Shown here piece by piece: positions 18,818 through 27,104 of a stretch of 64,000 nt of DNA. Source of the stretch: an uncultured Campylobacter sp. Lineage in GTDB: Bacteria > Campylobacterota > Campylobacteria > Campylobacterales > Campylobacteraceae. How positions within the stretch are numbered: the stretch's first letter is position 1; every line of letters begins with the position of its first letter. The stretch is taken from NCBI GenBank assembly GCA_937990735.1, contig CALKQT010000030.1:1-64000 (forward strand), read 5' to 3'. Both the position numbers and the translations under genes were made by a program. A model generated the notes under the pieces. It worked only from the letters and a program-made list of their open reading frames with translations, was not told the origin of the DNA and did no database searches.

Positions 18818-20158
18818 TTAAAACTGTCCGAAAAGATCGTTCAGCGCCTCGCTAATGCTAGGATGCGTAAAAATTTGATTTTTGAAAAAGTCTGCCTTCG
18901 CGCCCAGCGCCATGGCGATCGCCAGCTCATTAACGATCTCGTGCGCGTTTACGCAGTGAAGCGCCGCGCCTAAAATTTCGCCGCTAGCTGCGTCCACGAC
19001 CGCTTTCATCATTCCCTCGTCGTGCGCTACGACCTTGGCGCCGGGCACCGCCGCCATCGAAAGCTTCAGCACCTTGATCTCGCGCCCACTCTCTCTTGCC
19101 TGCCGCTCGCTAAGACCGATGCGAGCTAGCGGCGTGCGGGTAAACAGCACACTTGCATGCGGCGTGCGGTTTTTCGTAGTGCGCGCGCCGTCTCCGAAAA
19201 GCGCGCTAAAAATGATCCTAAAATCGTCTAAGCTAGTGTAGGTAAACATCTCTCCGCCGCGCACGTCGCCTGCTGCGTAGATGCCAGCAGTCGAGCTTTG
19301 CAGATGCTCATTCGTGATGATATTGCCGTGCGCGTCCGTCTGCACCCCCGCAGCGGCTAAATTTAGATCGTTCGTATTCGCGCGACGACCGAGGGCGTAT
19401 AAAAACGCATCCGCCGCGATCGCCTTGCTCTCGCCCGCGAGGTTAAATTTTAGCTCGCCGCCCTTTAAGCCCAAAAACTCGCAGCCTTCGATAATCTCCA
19501 CGCCTTGGGCCTGCAGAGCGGATTTGACGCTGGCGGACACGTCCTCATCCTCGTTTTTCATAAATTTCGATCGCATCAGCACGCTGACTTTAGAGCCAAA
19601 CCCCGCAAACATCGAAGCAAACTCAAGCCCGATAAATCCGCCGCCGATGATTACTAGATGCTTCGGCAGGATCTTTAAATTTAAAATTTCTTCGCTGCTA
19701 TAAGCGATCTGCGAGTTTACCTCAAAGCTAGGCTCGACCTCCCTCGAGCCTGTATTTACGACGATCGTTCCTGCTGAAATTTCACGCGTCTGCCCGTCAG
19801 GGCTTAGCACGCGCACGGAATTCGCGCTCGTAAATGAGCCCTCGCCGTCGATTACGTCTATATTCGGGTTATCCTTTAGCATAGCTAAATTTTTCGCCCT
19901 CAGCGCCTCTACGAGTTCGTCCTTTTTCTGCATGCTCAGCACGAAATACTCTCCGAGCACGCTGAAATTTACGAATCCTGCTTCCTTGCTCGCCGTAACT
20001 AGCCGCTTGGTCGGGATGCAGCCTACGTTGATGCAGGTGCCGCCGTACATCTGCGGGGAGCGCTCGATGAGAGCGACCTTTTTGCCCAGTGCGGCGGATT
20101 TTGCGGCAAGGGTTTTGCCCGCCTTGCCAAAGCCTATTACGATGATATCATAATCCAT
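18818..20158 (-). CDS. rclA: RclA-like pyridine nucleotide-disulphide oxidoreductase
   Basis: 446 residues of the class I flavoprotein disulphide reductase fold: FAD motif IGFGKAGKTLA at the start, redox pair C42/C47 in GGTCINVGCIPTK, NAD motif IIGGGFIGLEFASMF near 165, second FAD motif YAAGD near 290 and a C-terminal dimerisation domain with THPSISEALND. MYGGTCIN and overall length are closest to RclA (YkgC), the flavin copper(II)/disulphide reductase of reactive-chlorine defence. Lipoamide or mercuric reductases are alternatives, but their extra motifs are absent. A minus-strand TATAAT lies ~31 bases upstream of the ATG. The symbol is by similarity. Confidence 0.8.
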   Translation of the reverse strand: MDYDIIVIGFGKAGKTLAAKSAALGKKVALIERSPQMYGGTCINVGCIPTKRLVTASKEAGFVNFSVLGEYFVLSMQKKDELVEALRAKNLAMLKDNPNIDVIDGEGSFTSANSVRVLSPDGQTREISAGTIVVNTGSREVEPSFEVNSQIAYSSEEILNLKILPKHLVIIGGGFIGLEFASMFAGFGSKVSVLMRSKFMKNEDEDVSASVKSALQAQGVEIIEGCEFLGLKGGELKFNLAGESKAIAADAFLYALGRRANTNDLNLAAAGVQTDAHGNIITNEHLQSSTAGIYAAGDVRGGEMFTYTSLDDFRIIFSALFGDGARTTKNRTPHASVLFTRTPLARIGLSERQARESGREIKVLKLSMAAVPGAKVVAHDEGMMKAVVDAASGEILGAALHCVNAHEIVNELAIAMALGAKADFFKNQIFTHPSISEALNDLFGQF

Positions 20159-20486
20159 TTTTAATCCTTTTGATCTGAAATTTCGCGGGATTATAAGAGG
20201 TTTTATTAAATTTAAAATCTGAGTGGTGCAAATTTAAAGGCGCAGGCAAGAGGCGCGAAATTCCACGACGAAATTCTAACTTCGGCACAGAATTTAATGC
20301 GGAAAATAAAATTTTCAGCCCCAATCGTTTTAAAAATTCTGCTATCGATAGAATTAAAATTTTAAGCGCGGGATACGTGGCATTTTATAGCGCTTGGTAA
20401 CGGATAGAATCAAATTCTAAGCCCCAAACCGCTCATAAAATTTAAAGGCACGAAAAACGCGGAATTTACGCCGTAAAATTCCGCTA
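20159..20486. other. Gene-free stretch upstream of the RclA-like gene
   Basis: Contains the reductase promoter (minus-strand TATAAT at 20195 to 20190) and several AAATT-type palindromes. The rest shows no coding frame. The TetR-family gene lies beyond it in the same orientation, so the two genes could also be co-transcribed by read-through. Confidence 0.55.
20190..20195 (-). promoter_or_regulatory. -10 box of the RclA-like gene
   Basis: TATAAT on the minus strand, 31 bases before the ATG at 20158, with no -35 box, as usual for this genus. Confidence 0.5.
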
Positions 20487-21110
20487 CTAGCGCTTTTTTA
20501 CGCCTAGCAAAAACATATTGATGCGGTCTTTGATTAGCTCGTTCGCTTTGAAATTTAGCTTTTCGTCGAAAAATAGCAGCCTGCTAAAATGCGGCTCTCT
20601 AAGTAAAAAGCAAAAATATAGCGCTAGGCTTTTTGCCGTGCGTCCGGGCGCAAACTCGTCCGCATGCGCCGCCAAATACTCATCCAGCGCATTCGGCGAA
20701 CCTAGCACGCCGCTTTTTAAAAAGATTTTTGGGCTCTCGCTAAGCGCGCCGTTAAAGCCGCTGAAAAGTATCAATCGATAGAATTTTATTGCCTCCGGAG
20801 CGAAAAGAAACTCCAGATAAATCCCTGCAAACTCTCGCAGATACTCACGCAATTTTAGGTCTTTATTGATTCGCATGCGCTCGTTCATTCGCTCATCAAG
20901 CTTTTTGCTTTGCAGTTCGATGATGCGCAAAAATAGGCTTTCTTTGTTATCAAAATACTTATAAACCGACGATAGCGAGCCGCCGCTAAGCTCGATGATA
21001 TCGCTTAAGCTCGTAGCCTCGTAACCTTTGGCTAAAAACAGCTCCAGCGCCGCGTCTAAAATGAGCTTGCAGCGAATTTCGGATTTTTTATATTTAGGCG
21101 ATTCGGGCAT
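20487..21110 (-). CDS. TetR-family repressor, CmeR-like
   Basis: 207 residues. An N-terminal helix-turn-helix (~15-60; LELFLAKGYEATSLSDIIELSGGSLSSVYKYF) is followed by a helical ligand-binding domain. The HTH, with TSLSDII.LSGGS, resembles CmeR of C. jejuni, which represses the cmeABC multidrug pump. The neighbourhood (UPF0323 lipoprotein, ATP-grasp protein and dehydrogenase beyond) is also that of cmeR, but no pump genes are here; the gene downstream on the same strand is the RclA-like reductase. A partial palindrome upstream may be its operator. Confidence 0.8.
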   Translation of the reverse strand: MPESPKYKKSEIRCKLILDAALELFLAKGYEATSLSDIIELSGGSLSSVYKYFDNKESLFLRIIELQSKKLDERMNERMRINKDLKLREYLREFAGIYLEFLFAPEAIKFYRLILFSGFNGALSESPKIFLKSGVLGSPNALDEYLAAHADEFAPGRTAKSLALYFCFLLREPHFSRLLFFDEKLNFKANELIKDRINMFLLGVKKR

Positions 21111-21142
21111 TTCGCCTCCTTTGAAATACTAAAATTTTTTCG

Positions 21143-21165
21143 TAAGTGTATAAAAAATATACTTA
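21143..21165. promoter_or_regulatory. Candidate operator of the TetR-family gene
   Basis: TAAGTGTATA, five A, TATACTTA: an imperfect palindrome whose inner GTATA/TATAC arms are perfect. It lies 33-55 bases upstream of the TetR ATG and on the 5' side of the divergent HTH gene. TetR repressors usually bind such palindromes in their own promoter region. Binding is inferred only. Confidence 0.45.
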
Positions 21166-21389
21166 ATTAAGCAACATTATTGGGCTAAAATTTTAAAACC
21201 TCAGCAAGAAATAATTTTGCGCGGCTTTGCAAGCGAAGCGAAATTTTATATCGCGCAGGCGCAAGCGAGCGGAATTTTATCGCGCACCAGCTGCGGTAAA
21301 GCGGAATCTATCTTTGTAAACGAAGCGTTTAATGCCTATTTTAGGCAAATTTAGCAATAATTACCTAAAACGCTAAAAGGCATCTTTGT

Positions 21390-22025
21390 ATGAAAAAAGT
21401 CTCGATCGGCGAAGCAGCCGAAATTTTAGGAATTTCAAAAGAAGCCGTCTACAACCGCATCCGCAGAAATTCCTTGCGCGCCGAGGAAAGCGGCGGCGTA
21501 CGCTACGTGCTTTTAGATGATGAAATGCAAAGCGAGCCCGCTTCGCAAAGCTCTGCGAAAAGCTCGCGTACTGGCGGCGGGGCGGGTACTCAAAGCTTCA
21601 TCGACTATCTCATCAAAGAAATCTCCGAACTAAAGGGCAAAATCGAAGCACTGCAAAGCGATAAGGACAGACTTCACAAAGAAAAAGAGGAAATTTTAAT
21701 CGCCTCAAAAGATGAAATCAAGCTGATGTATAAAGAGCGCGACGAGAAGCTCAGGTATTTTTTGTCGTTTTTCGATAAACCGCTGCTTTCGAGCAAAAGC
21801 CGCGAGGCCAAACCCTACGATGTCGAAATCAAAGAAAAAACCTTCGATCGTAGCGAATGGACGAGCCTTGCAAAATTCGTAAAATCGCTCAAACGCAAAA
21901 AGCGCCTCAAAGCGCAAAGCCTAATCATCGAAAACATCGGCAAGAGCGAGTTTATCCGCGTCGAGGGAAATGAACTTTTGATAAATCAAAGCCTAGATAT
22001 AAAATCATTGAAAGGAAAAAAATGA
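21390..22025 (+). CDS. HTH (excisionase/MerR-type) DNA-binding protein with coiled coil
   Basis: 211 residues. Residues 1-45 (VSIGEAAEILGISKEAVYNRIRRNSL) form a MerR/excisionase-type winged helix-turn-helix with a following 'GGVRYVL' wing. A serine/glycine-rich linker leads to a coiled coil (~70-125, ISELKGKIEALQSDKDRLHKEK), then a basic C-terminal domain. No DNA-recombinase is nearby, so it is probably a regulator or nucoid-type DNA binder. It ends in the ATGA overlap with the lipoprotein gene, so the two are translated together. Confidence 0.7.
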   Translation: MKKVSIGEAAEILGISKEAVYNRIRRNSLRAEESGGVRYVLLDDEMQSEPASQSSAKSSRTGGGAGTQSFIDYLIKEISELKGKIEALQSDKDRLHKEKEEILIASKDEIKLMYKERDEKLRYFLSFFDKPLLSSKSREAKPYDVEIKEKTFDRSEWTSLAKFVKSLKRKKRLKAQSLIIENIGKSEFIRVEGNELLINQSLDIKSLKGKK

Positions 22026-22609
22026 AACTACGCAAAATTGCTAGCTATGCGCTGGTAAGCGGCTTCGGCCTCGTTATGGCGGGCTCGCTAGCGGGCTGCG
22101 ACGACAAGGAGCAGGAGCAAAACGTCCGCTTGCAAGAGGGCGCGCTCGTCAGGCTCGAAGAGATCGCGCCGGGAAAATATAAAATTTTAGAGGAATTTCC
22201 GAGCGAAAAGACCCAGATCATCTTAAAATCGCTCGACGGCACGGAGAGAATTTTAAGCGATGAGGAAACCAAAGCCCTTCTGGCCGAAGAAAACGCCAAA
22301 ATCGACGCCGGCACTTCAAATTTAACCAACCAAAACGCGCAGCTTAGCAGCGGCGGCATGAGCCTGGGCGAAGCGATCTTGGCAAGCGCTGCAGGCGCGA
22401 TCATCGGCTCGTGGATCGGCGGCAAGCTGTTTAACAACCCTGCCTATCAAAGCCAGCGCCAAACCGCCTATAAAAGCCCTAGCGCATATTCTAGAAGCGT
22501 CGATAGCTTCAATCAAGCAAAGCAGCAAAACGATAAGGCGCGAAGCGGTAGAAGCGGATTTTTCGGCGGAAGCAAGAGCGGCAAAAGCGGTGGATTTTTC
22601 GGCGGCTAA
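22022..22609 (+). CDS. UPF0323 family lipoprotein
   Basis: 195 residues. A type II signal peptide ends in the lipobox LAGC (cysteine at ~26), followed by an acidic sequence. The middle has a glycine-zipper-like hydrophobic stretch (ILASAAGAIIGSWIGGKLF, ~115-137). The tail is serine/glycine/lysine-rich with repeated GGFFGG-like ends. This matches UPF0323 lipoproteins of Campylobacter and Helicobacter; their function is unknown. Synteny with the ATP-grasp and dehydrogenase genes is conserved (C. jejuni Cj0371-Cj0373 from memory). Confidence 0.82.
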   Translation: MKLRKIASYALVSGFGLVMAGSLAGCDDKEQEQNVRLQEGALVRLEEIAPGKYKILEEFPSEKTQIILKSLDGTERILSDEETKALLAEENAKIDAGTSNLTNQNAQLSSGGMSLGEAILASAAGAIIGSWIGGKLFNNPAYQSQRQTAYKSPSAYSRSVDSFNQAKQQNDKARSGRSGFFGGSKSGKSGGFFGG

Positions 22610-22981
22610 GCGCGCTTTGAAACATACGGCGGCTCTGCGCGGCGAGTTTAAATTTAGAGCGTAGAATTTTAAAATTTGCGCGAATTTAGCATTGATTTGA
22701 CGCAGATTTTTCAAAAACGCGCTGTAAAATTCAGCTAAATTTTATCGCTCTTACGACGACGCCCGGTCCACACCGCAAGCGCGCCGTTTAAATTTAGCCG
22801 CGAGTATCTTTTCGAGCGGCTTAAATTTACACATGATCGCCGCATATGATCTACGGCTAATTAAATTTTGCCTTGCGTCTTGCGCGCTTTAAATTTACGC
22901 GAAGCCGTATGCGCATTAAAACTAGCAAAAGCCGCAAAGATCGCGGCACAAATGAGTTAAAATTTTAAAAAAAGGATAAAA
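22610..22981. other. Gene-free spacer of 372 bases
   Basis: Alternating GC-rich words and AAATTT or AAAATTT blocks. No protein frame or RNA structure stands out. The ribosome site AAAGGATAAAA of the next gene lies at its end. Confidence 0.55.
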
Positions 22982-24166
22982 ATGCAACTAAAAAAGATAA
23001 CGCCGTTAAGCAACGAATATCTCGAAAAGCTCGGCTTTTACTGGCACACGGACGCAGACGAGACTCCTTACGTTAGCGACGAGATCGTGCGCGTGAGCGC
23101 TGCGGAGGCGGATGCGTATTATGAGGCCGCAAACGAGCTATACGAGATGTTTGTCACAGCCGCGCAGTACGTCATCGACAACAACCTCTTCCACGAGCTC
23201 GGCATCCCCTTCAACCTCGTAGATCTCATCAAACAAAGCTGGGAAAACGAGGTGCACTGGCACCTATACGGGCGCTTCGATTTCGCGGGCGGGCTGGACG
23301 GCAAGCCGATCAAGCTGATAGAATTTAACGCCGACACGCCCACGGCGGTGTTTGAGACGGCAATCATCCAGTGGGCGATGCTGAAAGAAAACGGCATGGA
23401 CGAGGCGAGCCAGTTCAACGACCTCTACGACGCGCTGCGCGATAATTTCAAGCGGCTCGTGGTACTTGACGGCGAGCTAAGCGATTTTTCTAAATTTTAC
23501 GAGGGGTGGAAAATTCTATTTAGCAGCGTCGCGGGCAATGTCGAGGATGAAAAGACGACGAAGCTTTTGCAGCAGACCGCGGAGGATGCGGGCTTTAAGA
23601 CGCGCTTTGCCTACGTGGACGAGGTGGAATTTAACGACGAAGAGGGTGTGTTTTTTGAGGGCGAAAACTACGAGTATTGGTTCAAGCTCATCCCTTGGGA
23701 AGTGATCGCGATCGAGGAGGGCGAGCTTGCGCTCATCTTAAAAAACATCGTGCAAAATCAAAAGGCGATCATCCTAAACCCCGCATACACGCTGCTTTTC
23801 CAAAGCAAAGGGATTATGAAAATCCTGTGGGATCTCTATCCGAACCACCCGCTGCTGCTGCAAAGCTCCTTTTCGCCGATCATCGGCAAAAAGATGATCA
23901 AAAAGCCGTTTTTGGCGCGCGAGGGGGCGAATGTGGCGATTTTCGACGCCGACGGCAGAAAGATAGAGGAAAACGGCGGCGACTACGGAAATCAGAAATT
24001 TTTGTATCAGGAATTTTACGAGCTCAATAAAGACGAGTGCGCCCAGAGCTATCAAGCGGGGGTATTTTTCGCCTACGAAGGCTGCGCGCTGGGCTTCCGC
24101 AAGGGCGGCGAGATACTTGATAATCTCTCAAAATTTGTAGGGCACTACATCGAGGATGCGAAGTAG
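22982..24166 (+). CDS. Glutathionylspermidine-synthase-like ATP-grasp protein
   Basis: 394 residues of the C-terminal synthetase fold of glutathionylspermidine synthase (preATP-grasp plus ATP-grasp). Recognisable are GRFDFAGG, IEFNADTPTAVFETA, LLQSSFSPIIGKKMIKKPFLAREGANV (ATP-grasp lysine region) and QEFYELN with the final FAYEGCALGFRKGG. Family members form an amide or peptide bond with ATP; many bacterial homologues (YgiC/YjfC-like) lack the amidase domain, as this one does, and their substrate is undefined. AAGGAT precedes the ATG. A long repeat-rich gap separates it from the dehydrogenase, which is its neighbour in C. jejuni too. Confidence 0.87.
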   Translation: MQLKKITPLSNEYLEKLGFYWHTDADETPYVSDEIVRVSAAEADAYYEAANELYEMFVTAAQYVIDNNLFHELGIPFNLVDLIKQSWENEVHWHLYGRFDFAGGLDGKPIKLIEFNADTPTAVFETAIIQWAMLKENGMDEASQFNDLYDALRDNFKRLVVLDGELSDFSKFYEGWKILFSSVAGNVEDEKTTKLLQQTAEDAGFKTRFAYVDEVEFNDEEGVFFEGENYEYWFKLIPWEVIAIEEGELALILKNIVQNQKAIILNPAYTLLFQSKGIMKILWDLYPNHPLLLQSSFSPIIGKKMIKKPFLAREGANVAIFDADGRKIEENGGDYGNQKFLYQEFYELNKDECAQSYQAGVFFAYEGCALGFRKGGEILDNLSKFVGHYIEDAK

Positions 24167-24809
24167 CGGCACGGCAAATTTTAAAAATTTGAGAAATTTT
24201 AGGGCGGCGGCTCTTGGCGATAAATTTGGCGGCAAGGGTCTCGCGGCGGTAAATTTTATCGTCGGGCGACAGCGGCGAATTTGTCGCTTGGCAGTAAAAT
24301 TTAACGCTAGGAGGCTACGGTAAAATTTAGCGTAGCGGCGCGACCAAAATTCTGCGCGGATAAATTTCGTGCAGGTTAAATTTGCGTAAGTTGAAATTCC
24401 GCGCGGAGTAAGATTTGTGCGAGCTAAATTTTAAAATTTAAACGCGAACGGCGGCAGCGATAAAATTCGTTTCTCGCTTCGGCGTAAATTAGAATTTTAA
24501 ATTTAGACGCAGATTTCAGCGGAAGTAAAATTTACCGTCTGCTTCGGCATGAATTGGAATTTCAAAATTTGACGCCCCGCGCGCTGCGAGCATTAAATTT
24601 CGCGAAGACAGAATTCGCGATAGTTAAATTTTGCGAGAGTAAATTTTGCGATAGCAAAATTCCGCTAGAGCAAATTTCCGCAATAGCCAAATTCACGGAG
24701 TTAAAATTTTCCGTTTAAGTACTGCGCTCCAAAATCGCGCGATGAAATTTAACGGATAAATTTAGCCGCGCGACTGCGGCTTAAAATTTTAAAACGCAAA
24801 GGGGAAAAT
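24167..24809. repeat. 643-base gap filled with degenerate AAATTT/GCG repeats
   Basis: The gap consists of irregular ~20-30-base units, each with an (A)AAATTT(T) block and a GC-rich block such as GCGCGG or GCGATAG. Examples are gataaatttggcggc, cggtaaattttatcg, cagtaaaatttaacgc and cggtaaaatttagcg in succession. No unit is conserved enough for a CRISPR or a simple tandem repeat, and there is no ORF. The same kind of sequence forms the coding extension of the EamA gene at 50.6-51.5 kb. Confidence 0.6.
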
Positions 24810-25742
24810 ATGAAAATCGTATGTTTGGATGCCGCGACGCTGGGAGGCGATGCCGATCTTAGCGAGATCGCGAGCCTGGGCGAGTTTGAAAGCTACGAGA
24901 TGACCGAGCCCGCGCAAACCGCGCAGCGCCTAGCCGGTGCCGACGTCGTCATAACCAACAAAGTCCTAATCACGGATGAGATCATGGCGCAAACCGCGCT
25001 TAAGCTGATCTGCGTAAGCGCCACGGGCACGAATAATATCGATATGCAGGCAGCGCAGGCTCGCGGCATCGCGGTGAAAAACGTGGCTGGCTATTCAACG
25101 AACAGCGTCGTGCAGCAGACCTTCGCGTCGCTGTTTGCGCTAACCAACGCGCTCGGATACTACGCGGATTACGGCAGCAGCGGCAAATGGTGCGAGAGCG
25201 AAATTTTTACTCACATTGACGTGCCCATCAGCGAAATTTACGGCAAAGAGTTCGGCGTCATCGGGCTTGGACAGATCGGTGCAAAGGTCGCCCACATCGC
25301 CGCTACGTTCGGCGCAAACGTGAGATACTACTCCACTAGCGGCGCGAACGACAACGGCGAGTTTGCCAGAGTGAGCCTAGACGCGCTTTTGAGGGCATGC
25401 GACATTATCTCAATCCACGCTCCGCTAAATGAAAAAACGTCGGGATTAATCGGCGAGGCGGAGCTTGCGAAGATGAAAGAGGGGGCGATCTTGATGAATT
25501 TCGGCCGCGGCGGCATCGTGGACGAGGACGCGCTGGCTCGCGCCGTGGACGAACGAGGCCTACGTACGGCGCTTGACGTGCTGCAAACAGAGCCGATGAG
25601 AGCGGATCATCCGCTGCTGCGCGTGAAAAATTGCCGCAACGTCATCATCACACCCCACATCGCATGGGCGAGCATAGAGGCCCGCAAACGGCTGATAAAG
25701 ATGATCGCGCAAAATATTAGGGATTTTATGAGCGGCAAATGA
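24810..25742 (+). CDS. D-2-hydroxyacid dehydrogenase
   Basis: 310 residues, NAD(H)-dependent. The Rossmann motif GVIGLGQIGAKVA is near 145. The catalytic residues are the arginine of NFGRGGIVDEDAL, the glutamate of QTEPM and the histidine of ITPHIAW. The family reduces 2-keto acids (hydroxypyruvate, glyoxylate, phenylpyruvate, lactate) or oxidises D-2-hydroxyacids; hydroxypyruvate/glyoxylate reductase is most likely by resemblance. AAAGGGGAAAAT precedes the ATG. It follows the ATP-grasp protein as in C. jejuni. Confidence 0.9.
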   Translation: MKIVCLDAATLGGDADLSEIASLGEFESYEMTEPAQTAQRLAGADVVITNKVLITDEIMAQTALKLICVSATGTNNIDMQAAQARGIAVKNVAGYSTNSVVQQTFASLFALTNALGYYADYGSSGKWCESEIFTHIDVPISEIYGKEFGVIGLGQIGAKVAHIAATFGANVRYYSTSGANDNGEFARVSLDALLRACDIISIHAPLNEKTSGLIGEAELAKMKEGAILMNFGRGGIVDEDALARAVDERGLRTALDVLQTEPMRADHPLLRVKNCRNVIITPHIAWASIEARKRLIKMIAQNIRDFMSGK

Positions 25743-25909
25743 ATGCAGTTAAAACGCCGAAGCGAATTTAACAAAATCAAGATGCGGCGCAAGGCTCACA
25801 AAGACCCTGCACATAAAATTTTATTAGCTGAAAAGAAGTGATACTGCTTCGGGTAAAATTTTAAATTTACGCCGCGAATAAGCTATTTCTCCCCTTTGAA
25901 TTCATAGAT

Positions 25910-27055
25910 TTATCTTTTCTTGCAAATTCTTTTTATGCTCATCCAAAATCCCGTAACTATAAAAAATAACACAGAAATCGCCGCTACGCAGAATAAGAAC
26001 TTGCCCGCCTCGCCGAAGATATAGCCCGAATGCACGCTCAAAACGGCTTTATGTATAGCAAAAGGGTGCGGCATGGTGCTTTTCGCATCATCATAGCGAG
26101 CATGCCGCAAGATGCCCTTTTTAACGTTTATACTCATCGTATTCATATGCTCTTCGCTCTTTTCGCCTTTATCGAAATAAAAGATCATAAAATTTTCTCC
26201 ATCTTTTTGAGCGATGATGTTAAAGAATTCGTAGTTTTCACCGCGTTCACGCTTAAAAATATCAAATGCCGTCTGAAAATTTAAAATTTTATCTTCATCC
26301 TCAAGCGAAAATCCTCGCACTTCGGTAAAGCTCGTTTTTCTAAAAATTTCCTTTTCCCCTAGCGCTCTGTTGGTGATTTTGGCTATCCAATCATACGACC
26401 AATAAAGCCCGCTAGCGCTTATCGTAAGCAAAACGGGCAGCAGCAAAACTCCGACCGCGCCGTGCAAGCTATATAAAAAAGCATAACCTCTCGCTTTAAA
26501 ATTTATCCTAAATGCGCGTAAAATCTTTCCTCTAAAGCTAGGATAATAGATCACCGCGCCTGAAATTAAGACTAAAATAAACATAACCGTGCTAAGCGCC
26601 ACGATATTTTTGCCTATTAGCCGCAGAGTTTCGTTTTTGCTTAGCCCAAATCCCAGATTGGTATGTAGATTTAGCGCTACGCCAATAAACGTATCGCCTA
26701 TGTTTTCCGAAGTAATTTCGCCGCTATAAGGATCTATAAAATATGATTTAAACTCGCCGCCAGAATCTGTACCGGAAAGCCTAATCGCTTCGTTTTTATT
26801 TTGAGGAATTCTATAATAACTGAGCGTAAAACCGGGCTTGACTTTTCTGAAAATATTTAAAATTTCGGCGGGTTCGAGGGCATCTTTTCCGCTCGGGCTC
26901 ACGAAAGATTTGCTTTGATTTAACGCATCTATAATCTCATCATGATACGAGATAATAGCGCCGCTAAGAGCTACGATCGAGATCGGCACGCAGCATATAA
27001 GCGTCAAAACAAGATGGACGTTGAACCAAAATTTTTTCCTTTTTAAAATCGCCAT
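25910..27055 (-). CDS. PepSY-associated membrane protein (siderophore reductase-like)
   Basis: 381 residues with four transmembrane helices (about 12-34, 155-180, 200-225 and 350-375) and periplasmic PepSY-type domains. The histidines expected for haem binding are visible in ISYHDEIID, NLHTNLGFG, SLHGAVGVL and AIHKAVLSVHSGYIFG. Such PiuB/FoxB-like proteins accompany TonB receptors and are thought to reduce iron in incoming siderophores or to take part in haem/siderophore import at the inner membrane. It lies 49 bases after the TonB receptor on the same strand, so they are probably one transcript. Confidence 0.85.
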   Translation of the reverse strand: MAILKRKKFWFNVHLVLTLICCVPISIVALSGAIISYHDEIIDALNQSKSFVSPSGKDALEPAEILNIFRKVKPGFTLSYYRIPQNKNEAIRLSGTDSGGEFKSYFIDPYSGEITSENIGDTFIGVALNLHTNLGFGLSKNETLRLIGKNIVALSTVMFILVLISGAVIYYPSFRGKILRAFRINFKARGYAFLYSLHGAVGVLLLPVLLTISASGLYWSYDWIAKITNRALGEKEIFRKTSFTEVRGFSLEDEDKILNFQTAFDIFKRERGENYEFFNIIAQKDGENFMIFYFDKGEKSEEHMNTMSINVKKGILRHARYDDAKSTMPHPFAIHKAVLSVHSGYIFGEAGKFLFCVAAISVLFFIVTGFWMSIKRICKKR

Positions 27056-27104
27056 TAATTTCCTTAAATTTTAAATCCGCGGACGAAATTTATGCGCCGC
27101 GAAT

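Noticed and set aside
24167..24809. Possible CRISPR or phage repeat array
   Set aside because: Units are irregular in length and sequence, with no constant repeat or spacer pattern and no cas genes.
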